Assembly: GCA_000224765.2 (NCBI GenBank)
Contig: AGAU01000193.1
Location: 49,283-113,282 of the forward strand
DNA from: SAR324 cluster bacterium JCVI-SC AAA005
GTDB taxonomy: Bacteria > SAR324 > NAC60-12
Reading direction: 5' to 3'
Length of the DNA: 64,000 nt
Under the pieces are notes generated by a model that saw only the letters and a list, made by a program, of their open reading frames with translations, was not told the origin of the DNA and searched no databases. The position numbers and the translations under genes are program-made. Numbering within the stretch: the stretch's first letter is position 1; each line of letters opens with the position of its first letter. Shown here one piece after another: positions 46,207-55,174 of the stretch.

Positions 46207-46476
46207 TCAAAATCCTAGTACTTCCGGTGCAAGAAAATAAGACTTTTAAATTTGTGCTTTCCTTAGCCCGGCTGGAACGTTAGTGTTTAATCATTATTGG
46301 TTCTTTTCTTGAAAGAAACTTTTTCTCATCCTTTAGGGATGAAAATATTCAAGCAAATGCTTTGATAAATTTATTTTCTCGGTTCGCAGAAAGCGCCTCG
46401 CTCTGATTCCCACCCCCCATTCTCCGGGATAAGCGCTGCAAATTAATCCTTGGAATTTTACTCTGGAGCAAAGCTA

Positions 46477-47778
46477 ATGATGAAGATGGTTGACGATTTT
46501 CGCTGGAAACTGCGTCAAAAGGAGTATGTCCCGATCATGACCGGTGGTATGGGTGTTGACATTTCAACAGCTTCATTAGCTCTTGAAGTGGCTCGCCTTG
46601 GGGGCATCGGCCACATCTCTGATGCGATGGTCCCTACCGTTACAGACCGAAGATATAAAACCAACTACGTGCAACAAAAATATCAGAAGTACAAGGCGAA
46701 CTCTTCCAGCACCGACAAATCTGAGGTTCAATTTGACCTAAAAATGATCGAAGAAGCAGGTTTTCTGCACGTCAGTAACACGATGAATGCCAAACGTGGC
46801 AACGGAATGATTTTCGTGAATTGCATGGAAAAGTTGTCAATGAATAATCCTCGGGGAACACTCCAGGCAAGAATGGTTGGAGCCATGAACGCTGGGGTAG
46901 ATGGTATCACACTTAGCGCTGGACTCCATTTAGGTACCATGGCCTTGGTCAGTGATCATCCTCGATTCCGGGACACATTTTTGGGAATCATTGTTTCATC
47001 TGTTCGAGCTCTACGTCCATTTCTGAAGCGAGCAGCTAAGCTTGATCGCATGCCAGACTACATTGTTGTTGAGGGACCTCTAGCTGGTGGTCACCTAGGA
47101 TTTGGAATGGATTGGGCTGAGTATGATCTCAAGACCATTTTTATTGAAGTAGTGAAATTTCTGAAAGATAACGACATCGATATTCCCGTCATACCCGCTG
47201 GTGGAATTTTTACCGGTTCAGATGCAGTAGAATATATGGAACTGGGGGCTGCTGCTGTCCAAGTTGCAACCAGATTCACTGTTTCCGAAGAGTGTGGTCT
47301 ACCCGATAAGGCAAAGCAAAAATATTTCGAAGCCATCGAAAAAGACGTAGCGGTCAACCAAGTTTCTCCGACTGGCTATCCAATGAGAATGTTGACCAAT
47401 TCACCCGGGATAGGTCAGGGAATCCGCCCAAACTGCGAAGCTTTCGGCTACATTCTTGATAGTGATGGGCATTGTGCCTATGTAGATGCCTACAACCGAG
47501 AATTAGAACGAACTCAGAAAGAAGGTGGGAAACTGGTAGTGGAAGACAAAACATGCTTGTGTACCCAAATGAGAAACTTTAAGATATGGACCTGTGGGCA
47601 TTACGTTTATCGTCTGAAAGACACAACCCACCAACTACAGGACGGAATCTATCAGATGTTAACAGCAGAACATATTTTCAAAGATTATCAGTTCAGTCGA
47701 GATCACCAGGTCAAGCTACCTGAAAAAATCTCTCTCTCACCCCAAAAAATGCCTGTTGCCGAAGAAGCAGCTGCCTAA
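46477..47778 (+). CDS. Nitronate monooxygenase-like FMN oxidoreductase (2-nitropropane dioxygenase family)
   Basis: A 433-residue TIM-barrel flavoprotein. FMN-binding and active-site regions are visible: VPIMTGGMGVDIS, VDGITLSAG, VEGPLAGGHLGFG with the catalytic His, and VIPAGGIFTGSDAVEYMELGAAAVQVATRF. I start at the ATG at 46,477 because GGAG lies at 46,465-46,468. It is longer than usual (about 330-370), with an extra Cys-rich C-terminal section (TCLCTQMRNFKIWTCGHYVYRLKD). The long-tailed form is common in marine bacteria; its natural substrate is unknown. A hairpin follows its stop codon. Confidence 0.82.
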   Translation: MMKMVDDFRWKLRQKEYVPIMTGGMGVDISTASLALEVARLGGIGHISDAMVPTVTDRRYKTNYVQQKYQKYKANSSSTDKSEVQFDLKMIEEAGFLHVSNTMNAKRGNGMIFVNCMEKLSMNNPRGTLQARMVGAMNAGVDGITLSAGLHLGTMALVSDHPRFRDTFLGIIVSSVRALRPFLKRAAKLDRMPDYIVVEGPLAGGHLGFGMDWAEYDLKTIFIEVVKFLKDNDIDIPVIPAGGIFTGSDAVEYMELGAAAVQVATRFTVSEECGLPDKAKQKYFEAIEKDVAVNQVSPTGYPMRMLTNSPGIGQGIRPNCEAFGYILDSDGHCAYVDAYNRELERTQKEGGKLVVEDKTCLCTQMRNFKIWTCGHYVYRLKDTTHQLQDGIYQMLTAEHIFKDYQFSRDHQVKLPEKISLSPQKMPVAEEAAA

Positions 47779-47791
47779 TTCAATAAAGCAA

Positions 47792-47811
47792 CCGTGTCCA
47801 AATGGACACGG
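47792..47811. terminator. Bidirectional terminator-like hairpin between convergent genes
   Basis: CCGTGTCC and GGACACGG form a perfect eight-base-pair, GC-rich stem with the loop AAAT. It starts 14 bases after the nitronate monooxygenase stop and 20 bases before the end of phoH, which converges. There is no T run on the plus side (CCTCTCC). On the minus strand a T-rich TTGCTTTATT follows, so it is a better terminator for phoH. Confidence 0.65.
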
Positions 47812-47831
47812 CCTCTCCATCCGCTGAAAGA

Positions 47832-49133
47832 CTAAAGTACGTTTGCTGCTAAATCTGCTAGTGGTGAACGCTCCCCATGAACCAGTGTCACGTGCCCTGC
47901 CAGAGAATACTTTTTAAGCTTCTCGACAAGTGTATTTAAACCGTTTGAGCCCTCATTCACATATGGGTTGTCAATTTGGTGCGGATCACCGGTTAAGACA
48001 ATTTTCGTGTCTTCACCGGCTCTGGTCACGATCGTTTTCATTTCGTGTGGAGTGAGGTTTTGTGCCTCATCAACAATCATGTACTGTCTTGGAATACTTC
48101 GACCTCTGATATAGGTAAGTGGCTCAACACTAATGAAGCCCTGATCGATCAATTCCTGATAGCCTTTTGTACCCTTTCGACCAGAGTTACTAACTAACAG
48201 TTCCAAATTATCGAAAATAGGCTGCATCCAAGGATCTAATTTCTCGTTTAGATCGCCCGGCAAGTAGCCAATATCACGGCCCATTGGAAAGATTGGACGG
48301 GAAACAATCATTCGTGTGTATCGATTCTCCATCAACATCATGTGTAGTCCAACGGCTAATGCCAACAAAGTCTTTCCTGTTCCGGCTTTTCCACTTAAGG
48401 TCACGATGGGAATTTCTGGATCCAAAAGTAACTCGAGAGCAAAGTGCTGTTCCGGATTTCTTGGCAAGATTCCCCAAACACCGTCATCATGATGAAAAGG
48501 ACGAAGATGCCCGATCTTGCTGTCAAAAATCGCCATCTCTACATCATCCTGCCTGTCTTTATTCAGCAGTAAAATTCCCTCATTAGATAGAAAATCTTGA
48601 TCTCCAGAGAGAATATTACGATCGCGAAATTGACTCAACTCAGTCCCAGAAAGTTCCAATCGTGTTAGGCCTTGGTAGGGTTCATCCTGGTGGCGGCCAT
48701 CATAATTGATCGTCGGGATTCCGAGCACATTCGCCTTGACCCGAACATTTGTGTCCAAAGTAACCAGGGTGACTTCCTGTTGCTGATGCAGCAGTTTCCA
48801 CGCAACTAGCAAGGTTCTGTTACTTGCTCTATCCAGATTTAATTCTTCGGGAAAATCAATGTTATCTGGGGTACTCATGGAAATCACCAATTCACTATCA
48901 TTCGAGAGATGAATTCCTGTTGAGAGATTTCCCAGTTTTCGACATTGATCCAGAACCTGGGAAATATTTCGGGCATTACTACCTGTCGCACTCATCACGC
49001 TCTTGAACCGATCAATTTCCTCTATTACATGTAAGGGGATAATGATTTGAGAATTTGGAAAAGCATAAATTGAGTCAGGATCATACAGTAAGACATTTGT
49101 ATCAAGAACATAATGGGAAAAGAGCTGTTCCAT
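47832..49133 (-). CDS. phoH: PhoH-family protein with N-terminal PIN domain (PhoH2/YlaK type)
   Basis: A 433-residue protein fusing a PIN ribonuclease domain (residues ~5-140; HYVLDTNVLLYDPDSIYAF with the first acidic residue, later TLVTLDTNVRVKA) to a PhoH ATPase domain. Walker A is TLSGKAGTGKTLLALAVGL, and Walker B is RQYMIVDEAQNLTPHEMK followed by KIVLTGDPHQIDNPYV. PhoH2 proteins are RNA helicase-nucleases. It stands alone, converging with the flavoprotein gene; the upstream gap to 49,275 must carry divergent promoters for it and plsC. Confidence 0.92.
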   Translation of the reverse strand: MEQLFSHYVLDTNVLLYDPDSIYAFPNSQIIIPLHVIEEIDRFKSVMSATGSNARNISQVLDQCRKLGNLSTGIHLSNDSELVISMSTPDNIDFPEELNLDRASNRTLLVAWKLLHQQQEVTLVTLDTNVRVKANVLGIPTINYDGRHQDEPYQGLTRLELSGTELSQFRDRNILSGDQDFLSNEGILLLNKDRQDDVEMAIFDSKIGHLRPFHHDDGVWGILPRNPEQHFALELLLDPEIPIVTLSGKAGTGKTLLALAVGLHMMLMENRYTRMIVSRPIFPMGRDIGYLPGDLNEKLDPWMQPIFDNLELLVSNSGRKGTKGYQELIDQGFISVEPLTYIRGRSIPRQYMIVDEAQNLTPHEMKTIVTRAGEDTKIVLTGDPHQIDNPYVNEGSNGLNTLVEKLKKYSLAGHVTLVHGERSPLADLAANVL

Positions 49134-49275
49134 GCTAACATTAAATGATTTGAGGACAGGATAGGCGAACTTGTACTTTAACCAAAGACATCTACAGTGA
49201 ATAAGCTTTGTTTCAGAGTCAACATTGTCTTCAGCCTAAACAGTTTCAGAATGACCCCAGGAGCTTGTTTCAAAG

Positions 49276-50070
49276 ATGAAAGACCTAAAAACCTCCGCAG
49301 TAAAACCCTCCAAGAGCCCCTCTGAAACCCTGACAAATCATGAAACCGATCCGTTTACATCAACAGTAATTCTGCTTAGGGCAATCTGTTGTACTCTCTG
49401 GTTATCGTTCCTGACCATGGTCGATGTTTCACTGAGAAAAGCCGGAAGAGAGGTGATCAGCCCCCGAGTCAAACTATGGGCGCAACGCTTGCTTAAATAT
49501 GCCGACGTAAAGTACGCCGTTCATTATGAAAAACCTTGGTCTATTGAACCCGGTAAACGCTACGTCCTGATGAGCAATCATCGAAGTTATTTTGACATTC
49601 CGTTGGTCTTGGCAGCAATTCCCGGAACTGTCAGAATGATTGGCAAACAGGAGTTATTTAAGGTGCCCATTTGGGGTCAAGGTATGATAGCAGCTGAATT
49701 TGTTCCAATTGATCGGAATGATCCAAAAAACTCAATGAAGTCTTTGGCCAGAGCCAAAGAATTGATGGAACACGGTGTTTTGATTTGGCTGGCACCAGAG
49801 GGGACAAGAAGCCCGGATGGAAAAATACAGCCCCTTCGTAAGGGTGGCTTTCTCCTTGCCAGGCAAACCGATGCGGTGATTATTCCCATTGGATTACGTG
49901 GTACTGAAACTGTCATGTCACCAAGTGGCTTCAAGATTAATGCTGGCAAACACCTTTCTGTTCACGTCGGAACCCCGGTAGATACCGCACTTCTCAGCCG
50001 TTCTGAAAAAAGAGAACTGCCATTACGCATAACTGAGGATCTCAAAAAACTTTCCGGCGAAACAGCCTGA
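49276..50070 (+). CDS. plsC: 1-acyl-sn-glycerol-3-phosphate acyltransferase
   Basis: A 264-residue membrane-associated acyltransferase of phospholipid synthesis. After a polar N-terminus, a hydrophobic helix (STVILLRAICCTLWLSFLTMV) anchors it. The catalytic HX4D motif is SNHRSYFDIP, the GKQELFKVPIWG block follows, and the substrate-binding motif is APEGTRSPDG. It begins a rightward operon whose other products are envelope proteins, which agrees with a phospholipid role. Confidence 0.9.
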   Translation: MKDLKTSAVKPSKSPSETLTNHETDPFTSTVILLRAICCTLWLSFLTMVDVSLRKAGREVISPRVKLWAQRLLKYADVKYAVHYEKPWSIEPGKRYVLMSNHRSYFDIPLVLAAIPGTVRMIGKQELFKVPIWGQGMIAAEFVPIDRNDPKNSMKSLARAKELMEHGVLIWLAPEGTRSPDGKIQPLRKGGFLLARQTDAVIIPIGLRGTETVMSPSGFKINAGKHLSVHVGTPVDTALLSRSEKRELPLRITEDLKKLSGETA

Positions 50071-50104
50071 GAGTGCATGAAAACCCTTTAGCCTGCAAAA
50101 TCAA

Positions 50105-50572
50105 ATGAGTGCACAAATGTTAACTGGCCTACAGCCAGAAATCCTGAACGAACAACAGAAAACTTGGTTTGCAGTAGCAGTTTGCCATGCAATTGTTGCA
50201 GATGGAAATATTGACCCTAGCGAACTGAGTTATCTTGAACAGGCTTTATCCTTCCTGAGTTCGAAAACCCAGGTTGATTCACTTGTTCAGGCGGTCAAGG
50301 ACCAAAAGCTTCCAAAGTTGGACAAGTTTCCTCTGGCAACACGAGAACTAGAGGTCAAAATTTTTATCGAGTTAGCTTTGATCACAACTGCTGACGATGT
50401 AATTAGTACACGCGAGATTGACTTCTTGATGAACGTTGGCAGGATTCTTGGCTTTGGTCGTGAATTTGCGAAGATTTTGATTCGCTGGGCTTCAGAAGGC
50501 ATCATCTGGCGAAATAAAATGCACAAAATAATTAATTCTGGAGTGGAACTGCACCCTGAATATGTCACATGA
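50105..50572 (+). CDS. TerB-like helical protein
   Basis: A 155-residue, all-helical, soluble protein with a TerB-type core. QQKTWFAVAVCHAIVADGNIDPSELSYLEQAL is the first acidic, metal-binding half, and VKIFIELALITTADDVISTREIDFLMNVGRILGF the second, with the usual Asp/Glu pattern in each. TerB-fold proteins bind metal ions and are often tied to membrane stress or co-chaperone function. The next gene starts inside its stop codon (50,569), coupling it to the permease. Confidence 0.72.
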   Translation: MSAQMLTGLQPEILNEQQKTWFAVAVCHAIVADGNIDPSELSYLEQALSFLSSKTQVDSLVQAVKDQKLPKLDKFPLATRELEVKIFIELALITTADDVISTREIDFLMNVGRILGFGREFAKILIRWASEGIIWRNKMHKIINSGVELHPEYVT

Positions 50573-51642
50573 AAAGTAAACTACCCTCTTCCGTCGAGAC
50601 CACTATTGGCTTGCTAACATTCTTTGCGGGTGGGCTTTTCGTAATTGCTTGTGGGTTTATCCTCCAAACTCTTTCAGGGATTCTGATCCCTTTTTTTGTA
50701 GCACTTTTTCTAGCCTATCTTGCAGAACCACTTCAGAAACTTCTGATCCGTTTCCGTTTTCCAACCGGTCTTAGAGTTCTCCTCGTCCTACTCAGCACTG
50801 CTCTGATTCTGTACCTTGTCGGGCAATTGGTCTACAATAGCGTCAATGCGCTAACAGCTAACTTACCTCGCTACCAGATGCGAATACAAGTGATGCTCTT
50901 TGATGCTGCAGATGCCCTCAGTATTCCTCCATCAGTGATCCAAGAACAACTGACAAAAATTCAGTGGGCCGATCACATCAATGCAGGAGCGATTGCCCAA
51001 ATTTTAGGGCAAGGATTAGGGAACTTTGTCGAGTTCCTCACGAACCTGTTTCTCGTACTACTTTACCTTGTATATCTGCTATTTGAACGGGAGAGCTTTA
51101 TCCGAAGATTAGAAAATTCTTTTTCTCACCGTAGCGGTGCCTCTCGAGCAATTGGAGTAATTCATTCCATCAATCAACAGATTGCAAACTACTTGAACAT
51201 CAAAACTGGAATTTCAGCACTCACAGGAATTGTGGTTGCTGGATTTCTACTTTTTTTTGGGGTCGATTTCGCACTCTTCTGGGGACTCTTGACATTTCTA
51301 CTAAATTTCATCCCCTCTTTTGGCTCTGTGTTGGCGACTATTCCACCAATCATAATTTCTTTCGTCCAATTTGAAACACTGGCGGAGCCATTAGCCATCA
51401 TGGTTCTTCTCATATCAACACAAGTATTTGTAGGCAATGTGCTTGAGCCAAAAGTGATGGGTGATAGTTTAGGAATGAGCCCATTGATTGTCGTGCTTGC
51501 TCTTATTTTTTGGGGGTGGTTATGGGGCCCTGTTGGTATGATTCTCTCCGTTCCTATCATTTCTGTATTTCGCATCACTTGTGAGAATATTGACGTTCTC
51601 AACCCAGTCGGTCGTTTTTTGAACGAACCAAAAATGCGTTAA
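50569..51642 (+). CDS. AI-2E/PerM-family membrane transporter
   Basis: A 357-residue protein with about eight hydrophobic segments. The family layout is clear: two starting helices (TFFAGGLFVIACGFILQTLSGILIPFFVALFLAYLAEPL), a periplasmic domain of ~90 residues, then the conserved INQQIANYLNIKTGISALTGIV, LLTFLLNFIPSFGSVLATIPPII, VFVGNVLEPKVMGDSLGMSPLIVVLAL and FWGWLWGPVGMILSVPI. Members export autoinducer-2, sodium or unknown solutes. Four-base overlap with the TerB-like gene. Confidence 0.88.
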   Translation: MKSKLPSSVETTIGLLTFFAGGLFVIACGFILQTLSGILIPFFVALFLAYLAEPLQKLLIRFRFPTGLRVLLVLLSTALILYLVGQLVYNSVNALTANLPRYQMRIQVMLFDAADALSIPPSVIQEQLTKIQWADHINAGAIAQILGQGLGNFVEFLTNLFLVLLYLVYLLFERESFIRRLENSFSHRSGASRAIGVIHSINQQIANYLNIKTGISALTGIVVAGFLLFFGVDFALFWGLLTFLLNFIPSFGSVLATIPPIIISFVQFETLAEPLAIMVLLISTQVFVGNVLEPKVMGDSLGMSPLIVVLALIFWGWLWGPVGMILSVPIISVFRITCENIDVLNPVGRFLNEPKMR

Positions 51643-51653
51643 AGAGTAAGTGA

Positions 51654-52583
51654 ATGCTCAGAACTGCTGTTATTGGAGTAGGGTACCTGGGGCGATTCCA
51701 TGCCCAAAAATATGCTCAGCTGGCTAATTCGGAATTAGTGGGTGTCGCAGATAGCGATTTCACCAGGGCAAATGTTGTGGCAAAGGAGACAGGAACGAGA
51801 GCTTTCAAAAATCATGAGGATTTGCTTGGTAAAGTAGATGCTGTCAGTATCGTTGTACCGACAGTACATCATCATCAAATCACAAGGCCGTTTCTGGAGG
51901 CAGGAGTTCATGTTCTCCTCGAAAAACCAATTGCAAGTACTTTGGCTGAAGCAGAGGACTTAGAAAAGTTGGCGAGTCACCAGCAACTTGTACTGCAGAT
52001 TGGTCATGTTCAACGCTACAACGTTGTCTTCAAAGAATTCCGTGAATCTATCCAACAACCAAAGTTCATCGAAAATCTCAGGATTGCCCCCTTCCCAAAA
52101 AGAGGCACTGATGTCGATGTGATTTTAGATTTGATGATTCATGACATTGATCTTGTGCTTGCTGTAACTGGGGAACTACCCATCAAAGTAGATTGCACGG
52201 GGGTCTCTATCCTAACACCCCTCACAGATCTAGCTCACGCTAGGCTGGTCTTTCCAGATGGTTGCGTAGCTAGTTTGACAGCCAGCCGTGTTTCTGACAA
52301 AGCAGAACGAAAGATGCGCATCTTTCAAAACGGCCTCTATCTCTCTTTGGATTTTGGAACAGGGCAGGCTCGGAAACTACAAGTGAATTTCCTTAGCGAG
52401 CTAAGCCCTAAAGATCTCCAACCAGAGACCCTTCAGTTAGAGCGTGGCGACGATCTACTTGCTGAAATTGCTGATTTTTTGGAGTGTATAGAACAGGATA
52501 ATAGCCCTCAAGTTTCAGCCAAGGATGGTCGGCGAGCCCTGCAGGTGGCCTGGCAACTGAAAGACTTACTGGCTACAAATTAA
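51654..52583 (+). CDS. Gfo/Idh/MocA oxidoreductase, envelope-operon type
   Basis: A 309-residue NAD(P)-dependent dehydrogenase: AVIGVGYLGRFHAQKYA at the N-terminus, VVPTVHHHQITRPFLEAGVHVLLEKPIA with the EKP motif, and LMIHDIDLVLAV with the catalytic His. It resembles the short Gfo/Idh proteins near lipid A genes in delta- and other proteobacteria, some of which are UDP-GlcNAc 3-dehydrogenases (GnnA). Its place directly before lptF and lolA fits lipid A or LPS sugar modification, but no GnnB aminotransferase is adjacent, so this is inference. Confidence 0.8.
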   Translation: MLRTAVIGVGYLGRFHAQKYAQLANSELVGVADSDFTRANVVAKETGTRAFKNHEDLLGKVDAVSIVVPTVHHHQITRPFLEAGVHVLLEKPIASTLAEAEDLEKLASHQQLVLQIGHVQRYNVVFKEFRESIQQPKFIENLRIAPFPKRGTDVDVILDLMIHDIDLVLAVTGELPIKVDCTGVSILTPLTDLAHARLVFPDGCVASLTASRVSDKAERKMRIFQNGLYLSLDFGTGQARKLQVNFLSELSPKDLQPETLQLERGDDLLAEIADFLECIEQDNSPQVSAKDGRRALQVAWQLKDLLATN

Positions 52584-52587
52584 TCTG

Positions 52588-53718
52588 ATGCTGGCTCGCT
52601 CTCTTTTTCTTCAACTCATCCCACCTTTTCTGCTTGCCACCTTTATCCTGACCTTCATCCTTTCGATGGATACGGTTTACAAGCTCATCAACCTGATCGT
52701 CTCCAGAGGTGTTCCCGTAGAAAGTGTCTCACTGATGTTACTCTACAGACTACCGCAGTTTTTATCAGTCACTCTGCCTATTGCAGTTGTTATTTCAGTT
52801 GTGGTTGTCCTGGTTCGATTATCTAACGATCTGGAACTTACCGCTATGGGTGCTTCCGGTTTAAGTCCGTGGCAATTCACCGTGCCCGTTGCAATCTTTG
52901 GATTGCTAGCAACCATTCTGGACCTGGGAATCACACTATGGATGCAACCAGCAGGATATTCTGCTTATGAAGAGGAAACCCTAAGGTTATTGAGATCTCA
53001 AACAGCGAAAACAATTCGTCCTGGAGTACTTAACTATGATTTCCCTGGCAAAGTCCTTTACGTGGAAAGTAAATCTCCGAATGAGGAATTGGAGGGGATT
53101 TTTATTTCAGACACGGAATTCCATCCAGGTTCAATGGTTTCACTTTCCTCAACAGGACAACTCCTTATCAGGGAGAGGGAGCAGGACATCCTTCTAAAAT
53201 TGAGGCAGGGTACTATGCACTTTGGAAATACTGAAGGTGGGTATCGAACAATGGATTTCGAGAAATTCCAATACCAGTTTCGTCCTCCTCAGTTGGATGG
53301 TTCTCCAACTCGCAAAGTCTGGGGAGTTTCCACCATGGATTTAATTCAAGCAGAGGGAAATTTTGGGGCGCAAACGCGTCAGAGGGAACTCCAACTCAGA
53401 CTTACGACACCATTGGCTTGCCTCGCCTTTGCTTTGGCGGCACTGACCATTGGGATAGTAGACCCAAGAAGAGGACGATCTAATGCTTACCTCCAAGCTC
53501 TAGCCTTGATCATCATTCATTACATTTTATGGTCTTTCTCAAAGGAGCTGACCATTGGAAAAGAACCGATGAAAGCATTCGTTCTCTGGGTTCCTCCTAT
53601 TATGATAGGATTATGGGGAGTGTATCAAATTCAATTGAGTCATCAAAATTGGAGAGGACCTCTAACATGGTGCTGGGAACATCTGCCTTTCAAGAATTTA
53701 AGCGACCCTGAAATATGA
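52588..53718 (+). CDS. lptF: LPS export permease, LptF/LptG (YjgP/YjgQ) family
   Basis: A 376-residue inner-membrane protein: three N-terminal helices (SLFLQLIPPFLLATFILTFILSMD through VVVVLVRLSNDLEL), a periplasmic beta-jellyroll domain (residues ~125-270), and three C-terminal helices. The N-terminal ELTAMGASGLS and the LTTPLACLAFALAALTIGI block are family hallmarks. It pulls LPS from the inner membrane with LptB2G. Only one of the LptF/LptG pair is in the window, so whether it is F or G is not certain. The lolA start overlaps its stop by four bases. Confidence 0.85.
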   Translation: MLARSLFLQLIPPFLLATFILTFILSMDTVYKLINLIVSRGVPVESVSLMLLYRLPQFLSVTLPIAVVISVVVVLVRLSNDLELTAMGASGLSPWQFTVPVAIFGLLATILDLGITLWMQPAGYSAYEEETLRLLRSQTAKTIRPGVLNYDFPGKVLYVESKSPNEELEGIFISDTEFHPGSMVSLSSTGQLLIREREQDILLKLRQGTMHFGNTEGGYRTMDFEKFQYQFRPPQLDGSPTRKVWGVSTMDLIQAEGNFGAQTRQRELQLRLTTPLACLAFALAALTIGIVDPRRGRSNAYLQALALIIIHYILWSFSKELTIGKEPMKAFVLWVPPIMIGLWGVYQIQLSHQNWRGPLTWCWEHLPFKNLSDPEI

Positions 53719-54350
53719 CAAAATTTTTCATTATTCTGTTTTCAATTTTCTCATATCCTTATTTTCTCCAAGCCATTACTTTGGAGCGAGTTCAAGAACG
53801 CTACCTAAAAATGCAGAGTTTCCAAGGTAATTTCCAGCAAACTACAATTGTTGAAAGTGAAGCTAGGCAAGCAAGTGCCTCTGGAAGCATTGCATATCAA
53901 CGTCCAGGAAAAATGCGCTGGGAGTACCAAGAACCAGATCCTCAGCTACTTGTAACTGATGGAGTCACTCTCTGGTTATATGATCCTTTGCTGGAAAACG
54001 TGACTATTCAGGAGTTGTCTGTTGTGACAGATGGGACTGCCCTAGCGTTCCTTCTCGGTGTTGGTGAATTGACTGATGACTTCACCCAGCGCAGGATGCA
54101 GAAATCATTACTAAGTCCTGATAAATCCTGGAAAGTTTTGGAACTGGTTCCCAACCGAGAACAAAGTGTAATCGAGTTTTTGCAGCTTGGTGTGGATAGC
54201 GAATCAGGAGATCTGGAAGCATTGCTCCTGAAGGACAACAGCGGTTCAGTAAGAATCATCGAATTTGAAGCACTGAGTTACAACGTCAAATTTTCTGATG
54301 GTTTTTTTACTTTTGAGGTTCCTCCTGGTATGGAAGTCATTCGCCCTTAG
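53715..54350 (+). CDS. lolA: Outer-membrane lipoprotein carrier protein LolA
   Basis: A 211-residue periplasmic chaperone that carries lipoproteins from LolCDE to the outer membrane. A signal peptide covers residues ~1-20 (MTKFFIILFSIFSYPYFLQA). The LolA core follows: LKMQSFQGNFQQTTI, SGSIAYQRPGKMRWEYQEPDPQLLVTDGVTLWLYDP, and the C-terminal DGFFTFEVPPGMEVI. Its presence shows an outer membrane with lipoproteins. It is coupled to lptF by a four-base overlap. Confidence 0.92.
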   Translation: MTKFFIILFSIFSYPYFLQAITLERVQERYLKMQSFQGNFQQTTIVESEARQASASGSIAYQRPGKMRWEYQEPDPQLLVTDGVTLWLYDPLLENVTIQELSVVTDGTALAFLLGVGELTDDFTQRRMQKSLLSPDKSWKVLELVPNREQSVIEFLQLGVDSESGDLEALLLKDNSGSVRIIEFEALSYNVKFSDGFFTFEVPPGMEVIRP

Positions 54351-54389
54351 TTTTTCATACAATGGAGGATAACTAATCTTCTCCCGCAA

Positions 54390-55172
54390 ATGATTCACAT
54401 CAGGTATCAACGAATTTGGAGAGCTACTCGCTTGTTGCTCCTTTGCTTTTTCTTATTGACTCCCTTGCTCTTGACTGGCCCGTTGTGGATATGGAAGTTC
54501 TCTGATTTAAATTTGGACACCCACTGGAGTAGAAGCTCTTCAGGAGTAGTTGCTATTCCTAATGCGAAAGCAAGAGAGGATGAAGCAGTCATTCAAATCT
54601 ACGGAGCAAGAGCATATAACTGGCGTGGAGCTTTTGCAGTCCATACGTGGATTGCGATCAAACAAGCTGGAGACGCCAATTTTCGCCGATATGATGTGAT
54701 CGGCTGGCGACACTTTCGGGGTATGCCCGTGGTTTCTGAATCAATTGGCCTGCCAAACCGAGCATGGTTCGGGAATCCTCCAAAGCTTTACGGTCAGGTA
54801 CGTGGTCAAGGAACTGAAAAATTAATTAAGAAAGTTGAGAACGCAATCGCCAGCTATCCTGCGAGTGAATTCTATCGCGTCTGGCCTGGTCCAAACAGCA
54901 ATACCTTTACAGCAGATGTGCTTCGAAAAGTCCCAGAAATTCAAGTAACATTGCCTTCAACTGCTGTTGGTAAGGACTTTCCTTTGGGTTGTTGGATACA
55001 ATCCACGACAGGCGGAAGCGGATTGCAGCTGACTTTATGGGGAATTTTTGGAGTTTCTATTGGATTCGAAGAGGGGCTTCGCTTTCAATGGTTTGCTCTG
55101 GAATTTGGGCTAAACCCTTGGAAAGGAGAAATTTATTGGCCAGGGATCGGGACACTGCATCTTTGGAGTTGA
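54390..55172 (+). CDS. DUF3750-family membrane-anchored protein
   Basis: A 260-residue protein with one N-terminal membrane helix (residues ~12-35) and a periplasmic domain. The conserved family stretches are AKAREDEAVIQIYGARAYNWRGAFAVHTWIAIK with a His, RRYDVIGWRHFRG, and EFYRVWPGPNSNTFTADVLR, a Trp/Asn-rich motif reminiscent of permuted papain-like peptidases. Function is not established. GGAGG lies ~20 bases upstream of the ATG, which is long, so the true start is not beyond doubt. It ends the envelope operon and converges with the ClC gene two bases away. Confidence 0.8.
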   Translation: MIHIRYQRIWRATRLLLLCFFLLTPLLLTGPLWIWKFSDLNLDTHWSRSSSGVVAIPNAKAREDEAVIQIYGARAYNWRGAFAVHTWIAIKQAGDANFRRYDVIGWRHFRGMPVVSESIGLPNRAWFGNPPKLYGQVRGQGTEKLIKKVENAIASYPASEFYRVWPGPNSNTFTADVLRKVPEIQVTLPSTAVGKDFPLGCWIQSTTGGSGLQLTLWGIFGVSIGFEEGLRFQWFALEFGLNPWKGEIYWPGIGTLHLWS

Positions 55173-55174
55173 TT

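Noticed and set aside
46302..46345. Small palindrome and hairpin between the HTH regulator and the flavoprotein gene
   Set aside because: TTTCTTGAAAGAAA and a six-pair hairpin are low-complexity or short; possible regulator site but not strong enough to list separately.
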